Shown here one piece after another: positions 8,009 through 16,938 of a DNA stretch of 37,137 nucleotides (the stretch's first letter is position 1; every line of letters begins with the position of its first letter). Source of the DNA: Deltaproteobacteria bacterium. GTDB taxonomy: Bacteria > Desulfobacterota > Binatia > Bin18. Below the pieces are notes generated by a model. That model was not told the DNA's origin. It was given only the letters and a program-made list of their open reading frames with translations, and did no database searches. The stretch spans positions 1 through 37,137 of the forward strand of contig VGTJ01000036.1 in NCBI GenBank assembly GCA_016874775.1. Reading direction: 5' to 3'. A program made the position numbers and the translations under genes.

Positions 8009-9139
8009 TTAACTTCTTATGGGTTTCCGCAACAAAAACACATCTTGGTTGGCGTCTTTTGCGCCACCAGGAACAAAATCGATCACCTGTAAATCCTTCG
8101 CGAGCACCTCACGGACATACGCTTCTGGATGATAGATCGTACAGTGATTACTCCCAGACAACTCAGGCCGATACTCAACCAGTTGCCCAGCCATGAACTG
8201 CTGTTGCTGAAGCACTGGTAGTGACTGAATATGCATTGCGCCGTGAACAGTCAGGTAGAGCATACCGCCAGGGCGCAAGAGCCTCGTCAGCTCGGTCATC
8301 CACGTTGACTGTAACGTCGCTTCTAAATGAGTGAAGATAGAAATCGTATAAATCAGGTCGAATTGCTCATCCGCATACACGAGCGGCGGTGAGAGATCAT
8401 TGGTGGAAACGTGTGCAAAAGGGAATGCCTGCTGACACCAACGGATCAGATAGGGATTATAATCGGTCCCAAAAAGTCGAGACCCATGCAGGGTTTTCCA
8501 GTGGCGCAGCACGCGACCACAGCCACAACCAAAATCAAGAATCGCGTGACAGTGATTGATATCAATACCGTTCTTCTTCAGCAGCCCCTTAATACATCGC
8601 GCGCCAAGGACGCCACTCCAGTAAAAAGGCTGTATCTGGGGCAGGCCGGTAACAAGCGCAACGAGTTCCGGTGGGGGAAGTAATAATCCATCCGGTGCAC
8701 CACGGTCGCGCCATTCAACATCTGGCGGAGGTTGCAACGCAAAGATGATGCCCGTATCTTCCTCACTACATGTCATACGATACCGTTGCTCGACATAATA
8801 CTGAAACTGCGGCTGTGACACGAACCATTCCCACGCAGACCGCGCAATCAGAAGAAACGCTCCGCCCTTGGCTCGCAAGTCCTCCAATTGTGCGATGACA
8901 ACCGCAGCATCAGGAGAAACGAGGTCACTCGCACTCTGCCCTAATGGCCAGACCGTATGCCCTTCTCCCCGTAAATGAGCTGGCGTCTCCCGTGCCAGCA
9001 GGATGATAGGCGCATTGTGGGGGATGGAGAATCGGACGAGCCGTCGTAATCGCTCAATGTCAGCGCGGTTTTCTGTCGCAGGTTCAGCTCTGGTTCCCGA
9101 GATGCCTGGGTATACGGCCCTCTCTTCTTCGTGTGGCAT
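8009..9139 (-). CDS. SAM-dependent class I methyltransferase
   Basis: This protein has 376 aa if translation starts at the ATG at 9139 (MPHEEERAVYPG). The frame extends to 9244, but that part overlaps the upstream GT2 gene. SAM-binding motif I is LDFGCGCGR at 201-209. It is followed by the acidic loop FGTDYN and by LLRPGGMLYLTVHG (motif III/post-III), typical of methyltransferases acting on small molecules and glycans. The first 150 residues form an extra N-terminal domain I cannot place. The gene lies between glycosyltransferase and acetyltransferase genes on the same strand, so O-methylation of a surface sugar is a reasonable guess. Confidence 0.85.
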   Translation of the reverse strand: MPHEEERAVYPGISGTRAEPATENRADIERLRRLVRFSIPHNAPIILLARETPAHLRGEGHTVWPLGQSASDLVSPDAAVVIAQLEDLRAKGGAFLLIARSAWEWFVSQPQFQYYVEQRYRMTCSEEDTGIIFALQPPPDVEWRDRGAPDGLLLPPPELVALVTGLPQIQPFYWSGVLGARCIKGLLKKNGIDINHCHAILDFGCGCGRVLRHWKTLHGSRLFGTDYNPYLIRWCQQAFPFAHVSTNDLSPPLVYADEQFDLIYTISIFTHLEATLQSTWMTELTRLLRPGGMLYLTVHGAMHIQSLPVLQQQQFMAGQLVEYRPELSGSNHCTIYHPEAYVREVLAKDLQVIDFVPGGAKDANQDVFLLRKPIRS

Positions 9140-9155
9140 CGCAAAATTGCCCCTT

Positions 9156-10298
9156 TTACTCAGGAGAAGACGTTTTCTGCCATCGCCAATACTGTACAGG
9201 TTGTATGGTGGGCAACGAGAAAAGGCCAGCGTAGAACGCGCCATTGCTGAGCAGGTTCCACATGTGCTGCGGAAGCCGCAGCTCCTCCTCCTTCGTCACA
9301 AAGCGTGCGATGGCTGGGACACACGATGGAAATGGAGAAAGTTGCCACAGATATTCACCCTGCAGCGGCATTGATAGGGAAAAATGCGGCGGCTGCTGAC
9401 ACGTACCACAGTCGACGTGCGCGCGCGACTGCCACTTTTCATCCTCATTCATGCGCCACGGCGTCACCAATCGGTCGAGCCTCGTCCCGATCCAAGCACC
9501 ATAATATTTCTGAAAGTAACGGGTTTCTGACTCAGCGCCCATTAGCTGAGCCGTTTCCCGTTCTTGTCGAGCACTCTGGTTATGCAGATGCACAACATCT
9601 GCGGTCGGTACACAGTACAGTCGATAGCCCTTTTGTCGTACTCGACGACACCAGTCGGTATCTTCGTAGTACAAGCGAAATCGTTCGTCAAAACCACCAC
9701 AGGCTGCCAAGACTTCCCGCTTCGTCAGTAAGCAGGCACCGGAAAGCAGCGCCTGAGACAGTGGCCGCTGGGTACGCCAATAGTCGAGCGCTCGTTTCCG
9801 CCACGAGCGCTGAAGCCACCGCTGCCCTTCGCTGCGCTTCCCGAGTATCGCTTCACAGCATCGGCTCGATAACGTCACGGGATCGCTCGGTGGCAACAAG
9901 AAGTTACGCTCCCGATCCCACCAAATTCGTGGACCGATCGCGCCCCAGCGTGGCAAGGAGCGGGCTTCGTCGATCAATGCTTGTAACGCGCCAGGGCAAT
10001 ACCAGGTATCCGCATTCGAAAACAAAACGTATTCACTATCAGTGCACGCAACTGCTTGATTGAGCGCAGCCCCATACCCCCGATTGTCGTCGTTATATAT
10101 CACCTGGGCGGCGATGCCCAGGAGCGCCTGACGTTCCTCAGTACGCGAAGCATTATCAAAGACAACAATCTGCGGGGCTCCATTCGTACCATCGGGGCTA
10201 CGGATTGTCTGCGCATGCAGTGACGCCACACAACTACGAGTGAGGGCCGTCGTGTTGTAATTGACAATCAGAACTGCAAGGAGAGAGCGAGGCGGCAT
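9156..10298 (-). CDS. Family 2 glycosyltransferase
   Basis: This 380-aa protein starts with a canonical GT2 (GT-A) domain: VLIVNYNTTALT, VVFDNASR, DNRGYGAALNQA, and the SNADTW segment in the DXD position. The catalytic-base region FRLYYEDTDWCRR is typical of the rhamnosyltransferase/WcaA-like branch. About 100 further residues at the C-terminus, with an H.DCGTC.Q cysteine pair, are not part of the core fold and I do not recognise them. The gene lies 16 bp upstream of the methyltransferase start on the same strand. Confidence 0.88.
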   Translation of the reverse strand: MPPRSLLAVLIVNYNTTALTRSCVASLHAQTIRSPDGTNGAPQIVVFDNASRTEERQALLGIAAQVIYNDDNRGYGAALNQAVACTDSEYVLFSNADTWYCPGALQALIDEARSLPRWGAIGPRIWWDRERNFLLPPSDPVTLSSRCCEAILGKRSEGQRWLQRSWRKRALDYWRTQRPLSQALLSGACLLTKREVLAACGGFDERFRLYYEDTDWCRRVRQKGYRLYCVPTADVVHLHNQSARQERETAQLMGAESETRYFQKYYGAWIGTRLDRLVTPWRMNEDEKWQSRAHVDCGTCQQPPHFSLSMPLQGEYLWQLSPFPSCVPAIARFVTKEEELRLPQHMWNLLSNGAFYAGLFSLPTIQPVQYWRWQKTSSPE

Positions 10299-10392
10299 GA
10301 GGTAAGCTGTCCGCTATCAGTTTTCAGTTATCAGCACCCTTACTCAATGCTAACAACATAAGAAATCGTAACTCTCACGACTCTTTTGGTGG

Positions 10393-11388
10393 TCATACTG
10401 ACTGTAGGACCTGCTCAATGCGTTCTGCCACTCGGGCAAAGGTATACTGACGTGCAACCGCTAACCCACGCGAACGCTGGCGTTGGCGCAATTCGTCATC
10501 AGTCAACAGGCGACGCAACGCCAAGCGCATGCCAGCAATATCACGTTCGGCGAAGAACAGCGCCCAATCCTGGGTTTCGGCAAAGGCACGAAACGCTGGA
10601 ATATCACTTATCGCCACCGGCACTCCACATGCCATCGCTTCTAGTGTTGGAAGCCCAAAGCCTTCTTGTGTCCACGATGGAGAGAGCATCACGTCACAGG
10701 AGCGGTAGATCGCAGGCATGTTCTCGGCAGGTAAGTGGCAATGATATTCATCCGTCACTTGTAGAGCGGCTTCTTCAGGATGGCAAGCAAATTGAGAGAC
10801 CCGCACGAGCTGGAACGAAAGTTCCTCCTTGAGCTTTTTGAGAGCCACGAGCCCGTCTTGCACTCCTTTCCAATCGATCTCGCAGGGCCCCACGAGCAAT
10901 ACCCGAGGCATTGTACCGTACGCTGCTTGTCGAGCAGGAAAGAACTGCCAGCGATTAATCCCTTGGCCAACCGTATGTGCTCTTCTACCGAACCGCTGCG
11001 CAATCAATTGCGTGAGGGGTTCGTGCACCGTGAGGAGCAGGGTGGGAAGACGGTAGGCAGCTTCAATTGCCGGTCGGTCAATTGCAAATGCAGCAGTATC
11101 CCCTTCGTAGCCTTGACAAAGGTGGACGGGTCGACCTTTCCCTGACTGGACGGCGTCGTATACGGTTGTCCAAAATGTCCCAACAATCACATCGCACTCG
11201 GGAAGTGTTGCAGGTAGAAAATCACGCACTTGTCGAAAAGGAACACGCGGCGGATACCAACTAGGACGCTCTCCTTTCGAAAGCACCTCAACCTGATGGC
11301 CACGCTCTTGGAGTGCTTCGGCTTGTTCAAAGGTGACTTTCACCCCACCACACAGCGGCGTTCCTTCTGACAGATAGCAAATACGCAT
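10393..11388 (-). CDS. Family 4 glycosyltransferase (short)
   Basis: This 331-aa GT-B protein begins MRICYLSEGTPLCGGVKV with the Gly-Gly acceptor loop. It has VGQGINRWQFFP in the interdomain region and the donor motif QEGFGLPTLEAMACG (E-x7-E) near residue 245. It is slightly shorter than the usual 360-400 aa but contains both halves of the fold. The 94-bp gap to the next gene (GT2) holds a run of ctatcag/cagttatcag direct repeats. The gene follows the Wzt-like ATPase in the same direction after a 175-bp spacer occupied by an inverted-repeat element. Confidence 0.87.
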   Translation of the reverse strand: MRICYLSEGTPLCGGVKVTFEQAEALQERGHQVEVLSKGERPSWYPPRVPFRQVRDFLPATLPECDVIVGTFWTTVYDAVQSGKGRPVHLCQGYEGDTAAFAIDRPAIEAAYRLPTLLLTVHEPLTQLIAQRFGRRAHTVGQGINRWQFFPARQAAYGTMPRVLLVGPCEIDWKGVQDGLVALKKLKEELSFQLVRVSQFACHPEEAALQVTDEYHCHLPAENMPAIYRSCDVMLSPSWTQEGFGLPTLEAMACGVPVAISDIPAFRAFAETQDWALFFAERDIAGMRLALRRLLTDDELRQRQRSRGLAVARQYTFARVAERIEQVLQSV

Positions 11389-11447
11389 GATGGTTCCGAT
11401 CTTGTCGACTAGTGCTACATCTCTAGGATCTTGAGGGGGGCGGAGAC

Positions 11448-11543
11448 GTCATTCCGGGCGAGCAACGCGAGATCCGGAATCCAGGAGGAATAACCAGAGG
11501 CCGGTGCCGTATGCTCCTGGATTCCCGCTTTCGCGGGAATGAC
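11448..11543. repeat. Dispersed palindromic intergenic element
   Basis: A left arm beginning gtcattccgggcgagc and a right arm ending cgcgggaatgac are imperfect inverted copies of each other: gtcattcc pairs with gggaatgac, and ggaatccaggag pairs with ctcctggattcc. The right arm also holds its own perfect hairpin, cccgctttcgcggg. This is the look of the REP/MITE-like elements scattered through many proteobacterial genomes. It fills most of the spacer between the Wzt-like ATPase and the GT4 gene and could act as a transcript barrier. Confidence 0.7.
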
Positions 11544-11563
11544 GCTACCTCTACCTCCAATTA

Positions 11564-12787
11564 TCAACGTGACTGACCACTGGCCACCGCTTCGGCTCTC
11601 TCCTCCGCCTCTTTCTGCCAGATATGATCAAGATAAAAAATCCCCCACTCTTTTTCCGTCGTTGCAATCGTAAACGTCTGCTCTGCCACCTTTTGATAAT
11701 AGAGATGGACCCCGTGTTCATCGAATAAGAACACCACAACGCGAAACGATCCATTATTCAGCAGGAGATGCGGAAAACAAACAGTGACCTCATACGACAC
11801 CTGGCCGCTAAACGGCGTGTGACCATCTTTCAATGTTGTCGTGGCAAAGCACGTGAGATTGTCAATCCGATCGATGGCAATACCCACATGAAACAAGCGC
11901 TCGGGGTGGTCACTCTTCCAGCGGATGTGCACGCGGAGAGCATCGCCCTTTTGCAGCAACCTTCCTGAGTCATGTAGGCCCCCCCCTTCAAGGGAAATCT
12001 CCTCTATTTCCCCGCCTAGGCGTAATTCCCGCCAATGTTGTTCTGGTACATGATCACTTTTGCTATGGAGGTATGTCTCGTACGCATTCACCACTTGCAC
12101 CGTTGGCCCATAGGCCTCAACCTGCCCGTTCCGCAACCAGATTGCTTCCTGACAGAGCATGTTGACGCTATAGAGCGCATGCGAACAGAGCAATACACTG
12201 CCACCATTTTCCTGGAACGTGCGAATACGATCAATACATTTTTTCTGGAAATATCCATCACCCACAGCTAAGGCTTCATCGACAATCAACACATCGGGAT
12301 CAACGCTCACTGCGAGTGAAAACGACAAGCGCATCCCCATTCCCGTTGAATAACTCCGCAAGGGCTGACGAAGAAATTCTCCCAATTCTGAGAAGGCAAC
12401 AATTTCTGGCAGCTTCTCTTCCATCTCTTTGCGGGAGAAGCCAAGCAGTGCACCACCGACAAAGAGATTTTCCATGCCACTGAAGTCAGGGTGAAACCCT
12501 GTTCCCAGTTCAAGAATCGAAGCAACACGTCCGTCAATGCTGACGGTTCCAGACGTTGGCGTCAAAACGCCGGTAATAAGCTTCAACAGTGTCGACTTAC
12601 CCGCACCATTCTCACCCAGGACTCCGAGTGAAACTCCTTTGGGAAGGGTAAAACTGACATCTTTCAACGCCCAAAACTCTTTGTGATATATACGATGAGA
12701 AAAAATTTCCTTAAAACGGTCAATGGGGCGAGGATAGACACGATAGCACTTACTCAGGGCGTTCACACTCAGTAAGGAAGACGGCAC
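11564..12787 (-). CDS. ABC transporter ATP-binding protein, Wzt-like (polysaccharide export)
   Basis: This 407-aa protein has an ABC ATPase domain in residues 1-235: Walker A GENGAGKST at 58-66, signature YSTGMGMRL at about 146-154, and Walker B VLIVDEA followed by the D-loop. The long stretch before Walker A with YHKEFWALKDVSF is typical of the O-antigen and teichoic-acid exporters of the Wzt/TagH/RfbE group. Residues about 245-385 match a Wzt C-terminal carbohydrate-binding domain (LRVHIRW, VGIAIDR, LLLNNGSFRV). It would power export of a lipid-linked polysaccharide with the Wzm-like permease at 16100-16885. Between the two lie three genes for exported proteins, an unusual separation. Confidence 0.92.
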   Translation of the reverse strand: MPSSLLSVNALSKCYRVYPRPIDRFKEIFSHRIYHKEFWALKDVSFTLPKGVSLGVLGENGAGKSTLLKLITGVLTPTSGTVSIDGRVASILELGTGFHPDFSGMENLFVGGALLGFSRKEMEEKLPEIVAFSELGEFLRQPLRSYSTGMGMRLSFSLAVSVDPDVLIVDEALAVGDGYFQKKCIDRIRTFQENGGSVLLCSHALYSVNMLCQEAIWLRNGQVEAYGPTVQVVNAYETYLHSKSDHVPEQHWRELRLGGEIEEISLEGGGLHDSGRLLQKGDALRVHIRWKSDHPERLFHVGIAIDRIDNLTCFATTTLKDGHTPFSGQVSYEVTVCFPHLLLNNGSFRVVVFLFDEHGVHLYYQKVAEQTFTIATTEKEWGIFYLDHIWQKEAEERAEAVASGQSR

Positions 12788-12812
12788 GATATTTCTCGAA
12801 CTCAGTAGGTGA

Positions 12813-12843
12813 CAAAAAAAAGGGCGGGGAAAATCCCCGCCCT
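12813..12843 (-). terminator. Rho-independent terminator
   Basis: On the minus strand, a stem of gggcgggga/tccccgccc around a three-base loop is followed by eight T residues. It lies about 30 bp after the stop codon of the exported-protein gene and just upstream of the Wzt-like gene. It should end the transcript of the exported protein and separate it from the glycan export unit. Confidence 0.93.
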
Positions 12844-12873
12844 CGGTTATGGCACACTAACTACGCGATGCAC

Positions 12874-14175
12874 TTATTCAGAAATGTTCGTGTAGTTCGT
12901 GTATTGCCGGTGTGCTGGGAAGATCGCATCCCAACGAAGGGTTGCGGCCGAAGCTGTGCCACCGCCCGCGCTGTCAGCAAACTGTACTGAGTATGCAACA
13001 GCCTGGATCGGCGGGGTAGTCGTCGCCGGTGCACTATAGTTATACGCGCATGAAGTGAACTGAAGGCAAGGGAAGCTGATGCGGAACCACCCACCAGCCA
13101 CTCCAGGGGTGATGATATCAGCAACCGCCTTGAAGTTGACTTCATCTGCCAGTGTGAAAGTCACTGAGTGCACGTTTTCAGCTTCGTCATACACGGCAGT
13201 GTTCACTACACGAGCGGCACCAGCCGTCACACGATCTTTCCACAACCATATTTCAGATTTGCCATTCAGCTCTTTCTGAGAGAAGTACCGCACGATAAGG
13301 CTGAGTGGGGAATCGATGGCTACTCCTGCGCTATATCCACCTGCGCTACCGGTCTGAGCCAAATCACCATTCGGACCGTCAATACGTTCGGTTAAGTCAC
13401 CATAGGCGGTAGATCCTGCAGCGTTACATGCAACGGTGGCTGGTGGAGTGCACGCAGCGGCACCACCTTGCTCTTCGATGCAACGCGTACGATAGAAGCC
13501 AAACGTATTGGCTGCGGCTTGGGCTGCATCCGGCACTGCGCGATGACCATAGCATGGGTTTGCAGTCTCGATGCTCGTCGCATTCACGCCAGACGACGAA
13601 CCGGCGGGAAGGTTAACGAGGTATTGCTGACCAACAAGAACGTTGCCATAGCCAAAGGGATAATTCAGTTGGCCTGGGAACAGTGAGGTCGCTGAGTACA
13701 CAACGTCAGCAGTAACATAACCAGCGATCAGACCTGTGACTGACCCTGCAGGGGCTAGAAGCTGAGCTGCCACGCCAGTGGGGGCAGGTTGGATCGTTGC
13801 CGATCCGTTAGAACAACCAGTGAGACCAATTAAAAGATCGTACAAGCTGCATGTAAACACGTCGTGCGGGGTCAAGATAACGGTGAAGTCATAAATGTGC
13901 TGAGAAGTGATTGACCAAATCGTCACGTGCACCGCTACGTTCGGAGCAGCAGCACTGACCGCGGCACTTGTTGCTCCTGCCGTGTTAGTGACAACGACTA
14001 GCGTATCTTGGTTGTCTGTAGCCGTACGTTGGGTTTGAACCTTAAAGAATGGATACAACAGTGTGGAACCAGGCACATCGTCCGGAACGCCGACCACAGC
14101 CTGCGCGTTGCCTCCCACACCAAGAAAGAAAAATGCTGCTATAAGAGCTGCAAGTCCTTTTCTCATCCTAGACAT
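12874..14175 (-). CDS. Exported protein of unknown function
   Basis: This 433-aa protein begins with a clear Sec signal peptide (MSRMRKGLAALIAAFFFLG, cleavage likely after AQA near residue 26). The mature protein opens VVGVPDDVPGSTLLYPFFKV and is rich in Ala, Gly, Thr, Val and Asn, with scattered cysteines (for example in CSLYDLL and PCLQFTSC) and predicted beta structure. I recognise no catalytic motif. The start is set by a strong aaggaggagaga ribosome site just before the ATG. Strong initiation plus its own terminator suggest a well-expressed extracellular or outer-membrane protein. With T2SS genes 4.5 kb away it is a candidate secretion substrate, but that is speculation. Confidence 0.82.
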   Translation of the reverse strand: MSRMRKGLAALIAAFFFLGVGGNAQAVVGVPDDVPGSTLLYPFFKVQTQRTATDNQDTLVVVTNTAGATSAAVSAAAPNVAVHVTIWSITSQHIYDFTVILTPHDVFTCSLYDLLIGLTGCSNGSATIQPAPTGVAAQLLAPAGSVTGLIAGYVTADVVYSATSLFPGQLNYPFGYGNVLVGQQYLVNLPAGSSSGVNATSIETANPCYGHRAVPDAAQAAANTFGFYRTRCIEEQGGAAACTPPATVACNAAGSTAYGDLTERIDGPNGDLAQTGSAGGYSAGVAIDSPLSLIVRYFSQKELNGKSEIWLWKDRVTAGAARVVNTAVYDEAENVHSVTFTLADEVNFKAVADIITPGVAGGWFRISFPCLQFTSCAYNYSAPATTTPPIQAVAYSVQFADSAGGGTASAATLRWDAIFPAHRQYTNYTNISE

Positions 14176-14329
14176 CTTCTCTCCTCCTTCGCTTCTAAAA
14201 CTTTCCTTTTACCAGGAACTACCGTACCTGTTTGTGATGAATACTGCAAGCCTTACTACCGTCACTCTAGCCGCCTATTGCCTTCCTATCCACCTTCATC
14301 CCATCCGGGGTTCTTTCCCATTTCCCAGA

Positions 14330-14815
14330 TCACCTCCTTTCCTCCGGGCTCGCGCCGTCTTCACCCGCTGGCGGTAGCATATGATACCACCGGCCTCTAA
14401 CCTTGACCCATTTGTCCAACATAGAGGAGGACGCTGAGCGGGAAAGTCCCGGCAAAAGAAACTCTACTCGTAATTCTACCTCCGCCTCATCTCCACTCTC
14501 GTTATGCTTTATTGATTGAACTGTGGCTGCGGTAAAAGCGACCGGGGATGCGAGGATCTTTTTCAGGTAGGTAGGTTTGTCCATTCCCCCTGGCGCTTCA
14601 AATTCGTATGCTTGCTCTGCTTGCCCCTTTATCCGAACCTCCCAGTATTCCTTTACCCGTTCTTCCAAACTTGCAGGCTTCCCACGACAGGCAGATGCTA
14701 ACATGCATACCAGGGCTAGTGCAAATAAGACCACCACTTTTTTTTGGCATGCCAGTGGGTCCCCCCATGCTTCATTATTCTGGCTAGCTTTTTTTGTCAA
14801 GAGGAAAGTTGTCAT
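14330..14815 (-). CDS. Small putative lipoprotein
   Basis: This protein has about 161 aa from the ATG at 14815; the frame is open to 14893, but that overlaps the next gene. A hydrophobic stretch (VVVLFALALVCM) ends in the lipobox-like LASAC, so the mature protein probably starts at Cys with the sequence CRGKPASLEERV. The mature domain, with YWEVRIKGQAEQAYEFEAP and a C-terminal DKWVKVRGRWYHMLPP, resembles NTF2/DUF4878-like folds found in small lipoproteins; that is tentative. The start is uncertain: the signal peptide would sit unusually far from the ATG, and an out-of-frame ATG before a run of eight A residues (14733-14740) hints at a possible homopolymer error. It follows the FG-GAP gene directly and is probably co-transcribed. 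Confidence 0.65.
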   Translation of the reverse strand: MTTFLLTKKASQNNEAWGDPLACQKKVVVLFALALVCMLASACRGKPASLEERVKEYWEVRIKGQAEQAYEFEAPGGMDKPTYLKKILASPVAFTAATVQSIKHNESGDEAEVELRVEFLLPGLSRSASSSMLDKWVKVRGRWYHMLPPAGEDGASPEERR

Positions 14816-14819
14816 ACAC

Positions 14820-16070
14820 CTACTGCCACAACCACGCGGTAATTGTTCCGAAAGCTTCACCAGCATAGTTAGCAACGATAAAATCCTCACCACTCTTTGT
14901 CCGGAACGACCGCACCTTATAGTTTCGGACCTGACTGAATTTCTCTTCTTTTATCTCTTGTCGCTCTTCCCATTTCCCGTCAGGTTGCTGACCATAGACT
15001 TTCACAATCCCGGTATACATCTCAGCAGTAACAATCTCTTTGCGCCCATCCTGATCAAAGTCAACCGCCGTCGCTCCACACACCCACAAGACCTGAGGGA
15101 GCCCTTGCGAGAGATCCTGCCATCGAGTCCCATCCCAACGATACACGCGTGGGCCGCCATTTTTGTATATCGGCGCTCCGCCAACCCCAAGCAGCAGTTC
15201 ATCTTTGCCATCGTTATCAAAATCGATGAGGTGCACACTCCACGCGATCATGTTGCTCGGGAGGCCTTCCGCGCTCGCCGCACGCCATTCACCGTTCCCA
15301 TTGCTCAACCATAAGAACTCGGGTCGAATATCGCTCAGACTCCCCACCGCAATGTCAGGCACCCCATCGCCATTCACTTCACCGATCGAAAGATCATCTC
15401 CAAAAAGCCCTTCACTTCCTGTAATCGTTTGGACTCGCCATCCTGATGTCTCATTCCAGAGAATACCAATACCGCCGGTCGCATCCGTATTGGCGTTCAT
15501 CGGCGGGGCTTCGGACAAAAACACGATATCGAAGCGCCCATCACGATTCATATCGGCACTGACGAGAGAACGAGAGCGGAACTGCGTCACACCATCAGGC
15601 AGATTCGCCTGTTCTTCCCAAGGTCCACACGGCCCAGTGCCGACGTTGAAAAAGAGCCGCAGACCGATCTCATGCATAGCTAGGGCGATGTCAGGCTTTC
15701 CGTCTCCTGAGAAGTCGGCAACCGCTACTCCACCATAGTTATAGTCTTTCGCTGGAAAGCCATTGCGAGAACCTCCAGGACACGTAATCGCTTCCCAGCC
15801 ATTTTGCTTGCGGAGAAAGATCCGTGGCCACGCGTCTTTGCTCTTGCGCGGCGGAGCGGTAATCAGATCACGTTCCCCATCGCCATCCATATCGGCAAAC
15901 GTGAAGTCTTGGCGCCATTCTTCTCCGAACGGCAACCCGTCGGCGGCAACAACCAGCCTGGTTCCCTTTTGCCCTTTCGGTGCAGACGGCTCCGGTGTAC
16001 ATGCGGACAGCAACCCACAGGCACTCAGGCAGACAACTAACCGCATCGTTCTCCATAGCCACTTCGTCAT
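14820..16070 (-). CDS. FG-GAP/VCBS repeat lipoprotein
   Basis: This 416-aa protein has a lipoprotein signal (LSACGLLSAC, lipobox LSAC near residue 30). At least six calcium-binding FG-GAP/VCBS repeats follow: DMDGDGERDL, DFSGDGKPDI, DMNRDGRFDI, EVNGDGVPDI, DFDNDGKDEL and DFDQDGRKEI. They imply a beta-propeller of about seven blades. The ATG at 16070 was chosen because ggag lies 6 nt upstream; an earlier ATG at 16082 is possible. The protein would sit in the envelope or periplasm and bind ligand or protein. It lies between the export permease and the ATPase genes. A role in polysaccharide handling is possible but not shown. Confidence 0.87.
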   Translation of the reverse strand: MTKWLWRTMRLVVCLSACGLLSACTPEPSAPKGQKGTRLVVAADGLPFGEEWRQDFTFADMDGDGERDLITAPPRKSKDAWPRIFLRKQNGWEAITCPGGSRNGFPAKDYNYGGVAVADFSGDGKPDIALAMHEIGLRLFFNVGTGPCGPWEEQANLPDGVTQFRSRSLVSADMNRDGRFDIVFLSEAPPMNANTDATGGIGILWNETSGWRVQTITGSEGLFGDDLSIGEVNGDGVPDIAVGSLSDIRPEFLWLSNGNGEWRAASAEGLPSNMIAWSVHLIDFDNDGKDELLLGVGGAPIYKNGGPRVYRWDGTRWQDLSQGLPQVLWVCGATAVDFDQDGRKEIVTAEMYTGIVKVYGQQPDGKWEERQEIKEEKFSQVRNYKVRSFRTKSGEDFIVANYAGEAFGTITAWLWQ

Positions 16071-16099
16071 CCCACACTCCATATAACTCTCTGTGATCA

Positions 16100-16885
16100 C
16101 TAGAGTAGATCAGCAAACCCAGGCTCAAGACGAGAAAAGAGCCAACAGCCTGACAGTAACACCACCAGTGTCCACACGCAGGGCGACCCAAGGTCGGTCA
16201 GTGTCGGGTAGTGTCCCTCCAGGAGAATTGCACGGTACGCCGACACAAGCGGGGTAAACGGATTCCACTGCCATAACGCCACAAACTGCGACGGTACGTA
16301 TGACAAGGGGTAAATAATCGGCGTCAAATAGAACCACACCATAAACATCATCTGCAACATTTGTACGGTATCACGTAAGACGGTCTGCACACTCGCAACG
16401 ATCAACCCACACCCAAACGCCAGCCCCGTTTGCAAACATAGCAAAGCCGGCACCAGCGGCACGCTCGCCCAGGTCAGCCGACCTGTCACAAAAAGTGCGA
16501 ATAACAAGAGACTGAAACTCAAGAGAAAGGTCACCAAGCTCGCCAAGATGCTGCTCGCCACTAACACGGCCGCCGGGAAACGTACCGCTTTCACTAAGCT
16601 CGCATTATCGACGATGGCCGTCGCAGCTTTGATCACCCCCTCTTGAAAACCCAGCCACGGGAGCAGGCCCGCTAAGAGATAGAACGCAAACGCCCCTGTC
16701 CCATCTTCAGCGGTGAATTTCACCTGCAAGATCGTCGACAACACGAACATATAGACAAGGAACAGCAACAATGGTTGGAGAACCGTCCACGCGAGGCCGA
16801 GGACCGATCCCGCATAGCGTGCGCGTACATCACGGCGGACAAGCCCGGCGATCATCACTCGATGTGTCCACAGATGCGCGATCAT
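16100..16885 (-). CDS. ABC-2 type polysaccharide export permease, Wzm-like
   Basis: This 261-aa protein has six hydrophobic segments in the order of ABC-2 permeases. The cytoplasmic amphipathic start is MIAHLWTHRVMIAGLVRRDV, then RYAGSVLGLAWTVLQPLL; TPIIYPLSYVP and WNPFTPLVSAYR are typical of the Wzm/TagG family near the C-terminus. The ATG at 16885 gives the usual family N-terminus. A TTG at 16942 overlapping the stop of the upstream gene would add 19 residues. It would form the membrane channel for the Wzt-like ATPase encoded 3.3 kb further on. Confidence 0.9.
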   Translation of the reverse strand: MIAHLWTHRVMIAGLVRRDVRARYAGSVLGLAWTVLQPLLLFLVYMFVLSTILQVKFTAEDGTGAFAFYLLAGLLPWLGFQEGVIKAATAIVDNASLVKAVRFPAAVLVASSILASLVTFLLSFSLLLFALFVTGRLTWASVPLVPALLCLQTGLAFGCGLIVASVQTVLRDTVQMLQMMFMVWFYLTPIIYPLSYVPSQFVALWQWNPFTPLVSAYRAILLEGHYPTLTDLGSPCVWTLVVLLSGCWLFSRLEPGFADLL

Positions 16886-16938
16886 AAACGTCGCCCCCAC
16901 GGCGAGAGGCCGCACTGTACAGTGCTTCACGCGCGAGG

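Noticed and set aside
9305-10063. 252-codon plus-strand frame
   Set aside because: It lies opposite the GT2 glycosyltransferase gene, has no recognised motif and a composition typical of an antisense shadow.
14176-14329. Riboswitch in the leader of the exported-protein gene
   Set aside because: The leader is long and purine-rich on the minus strand, but I could not match it to a known riboswitch core such as the c-di-GMP class, nor find a convincing conserved stem.
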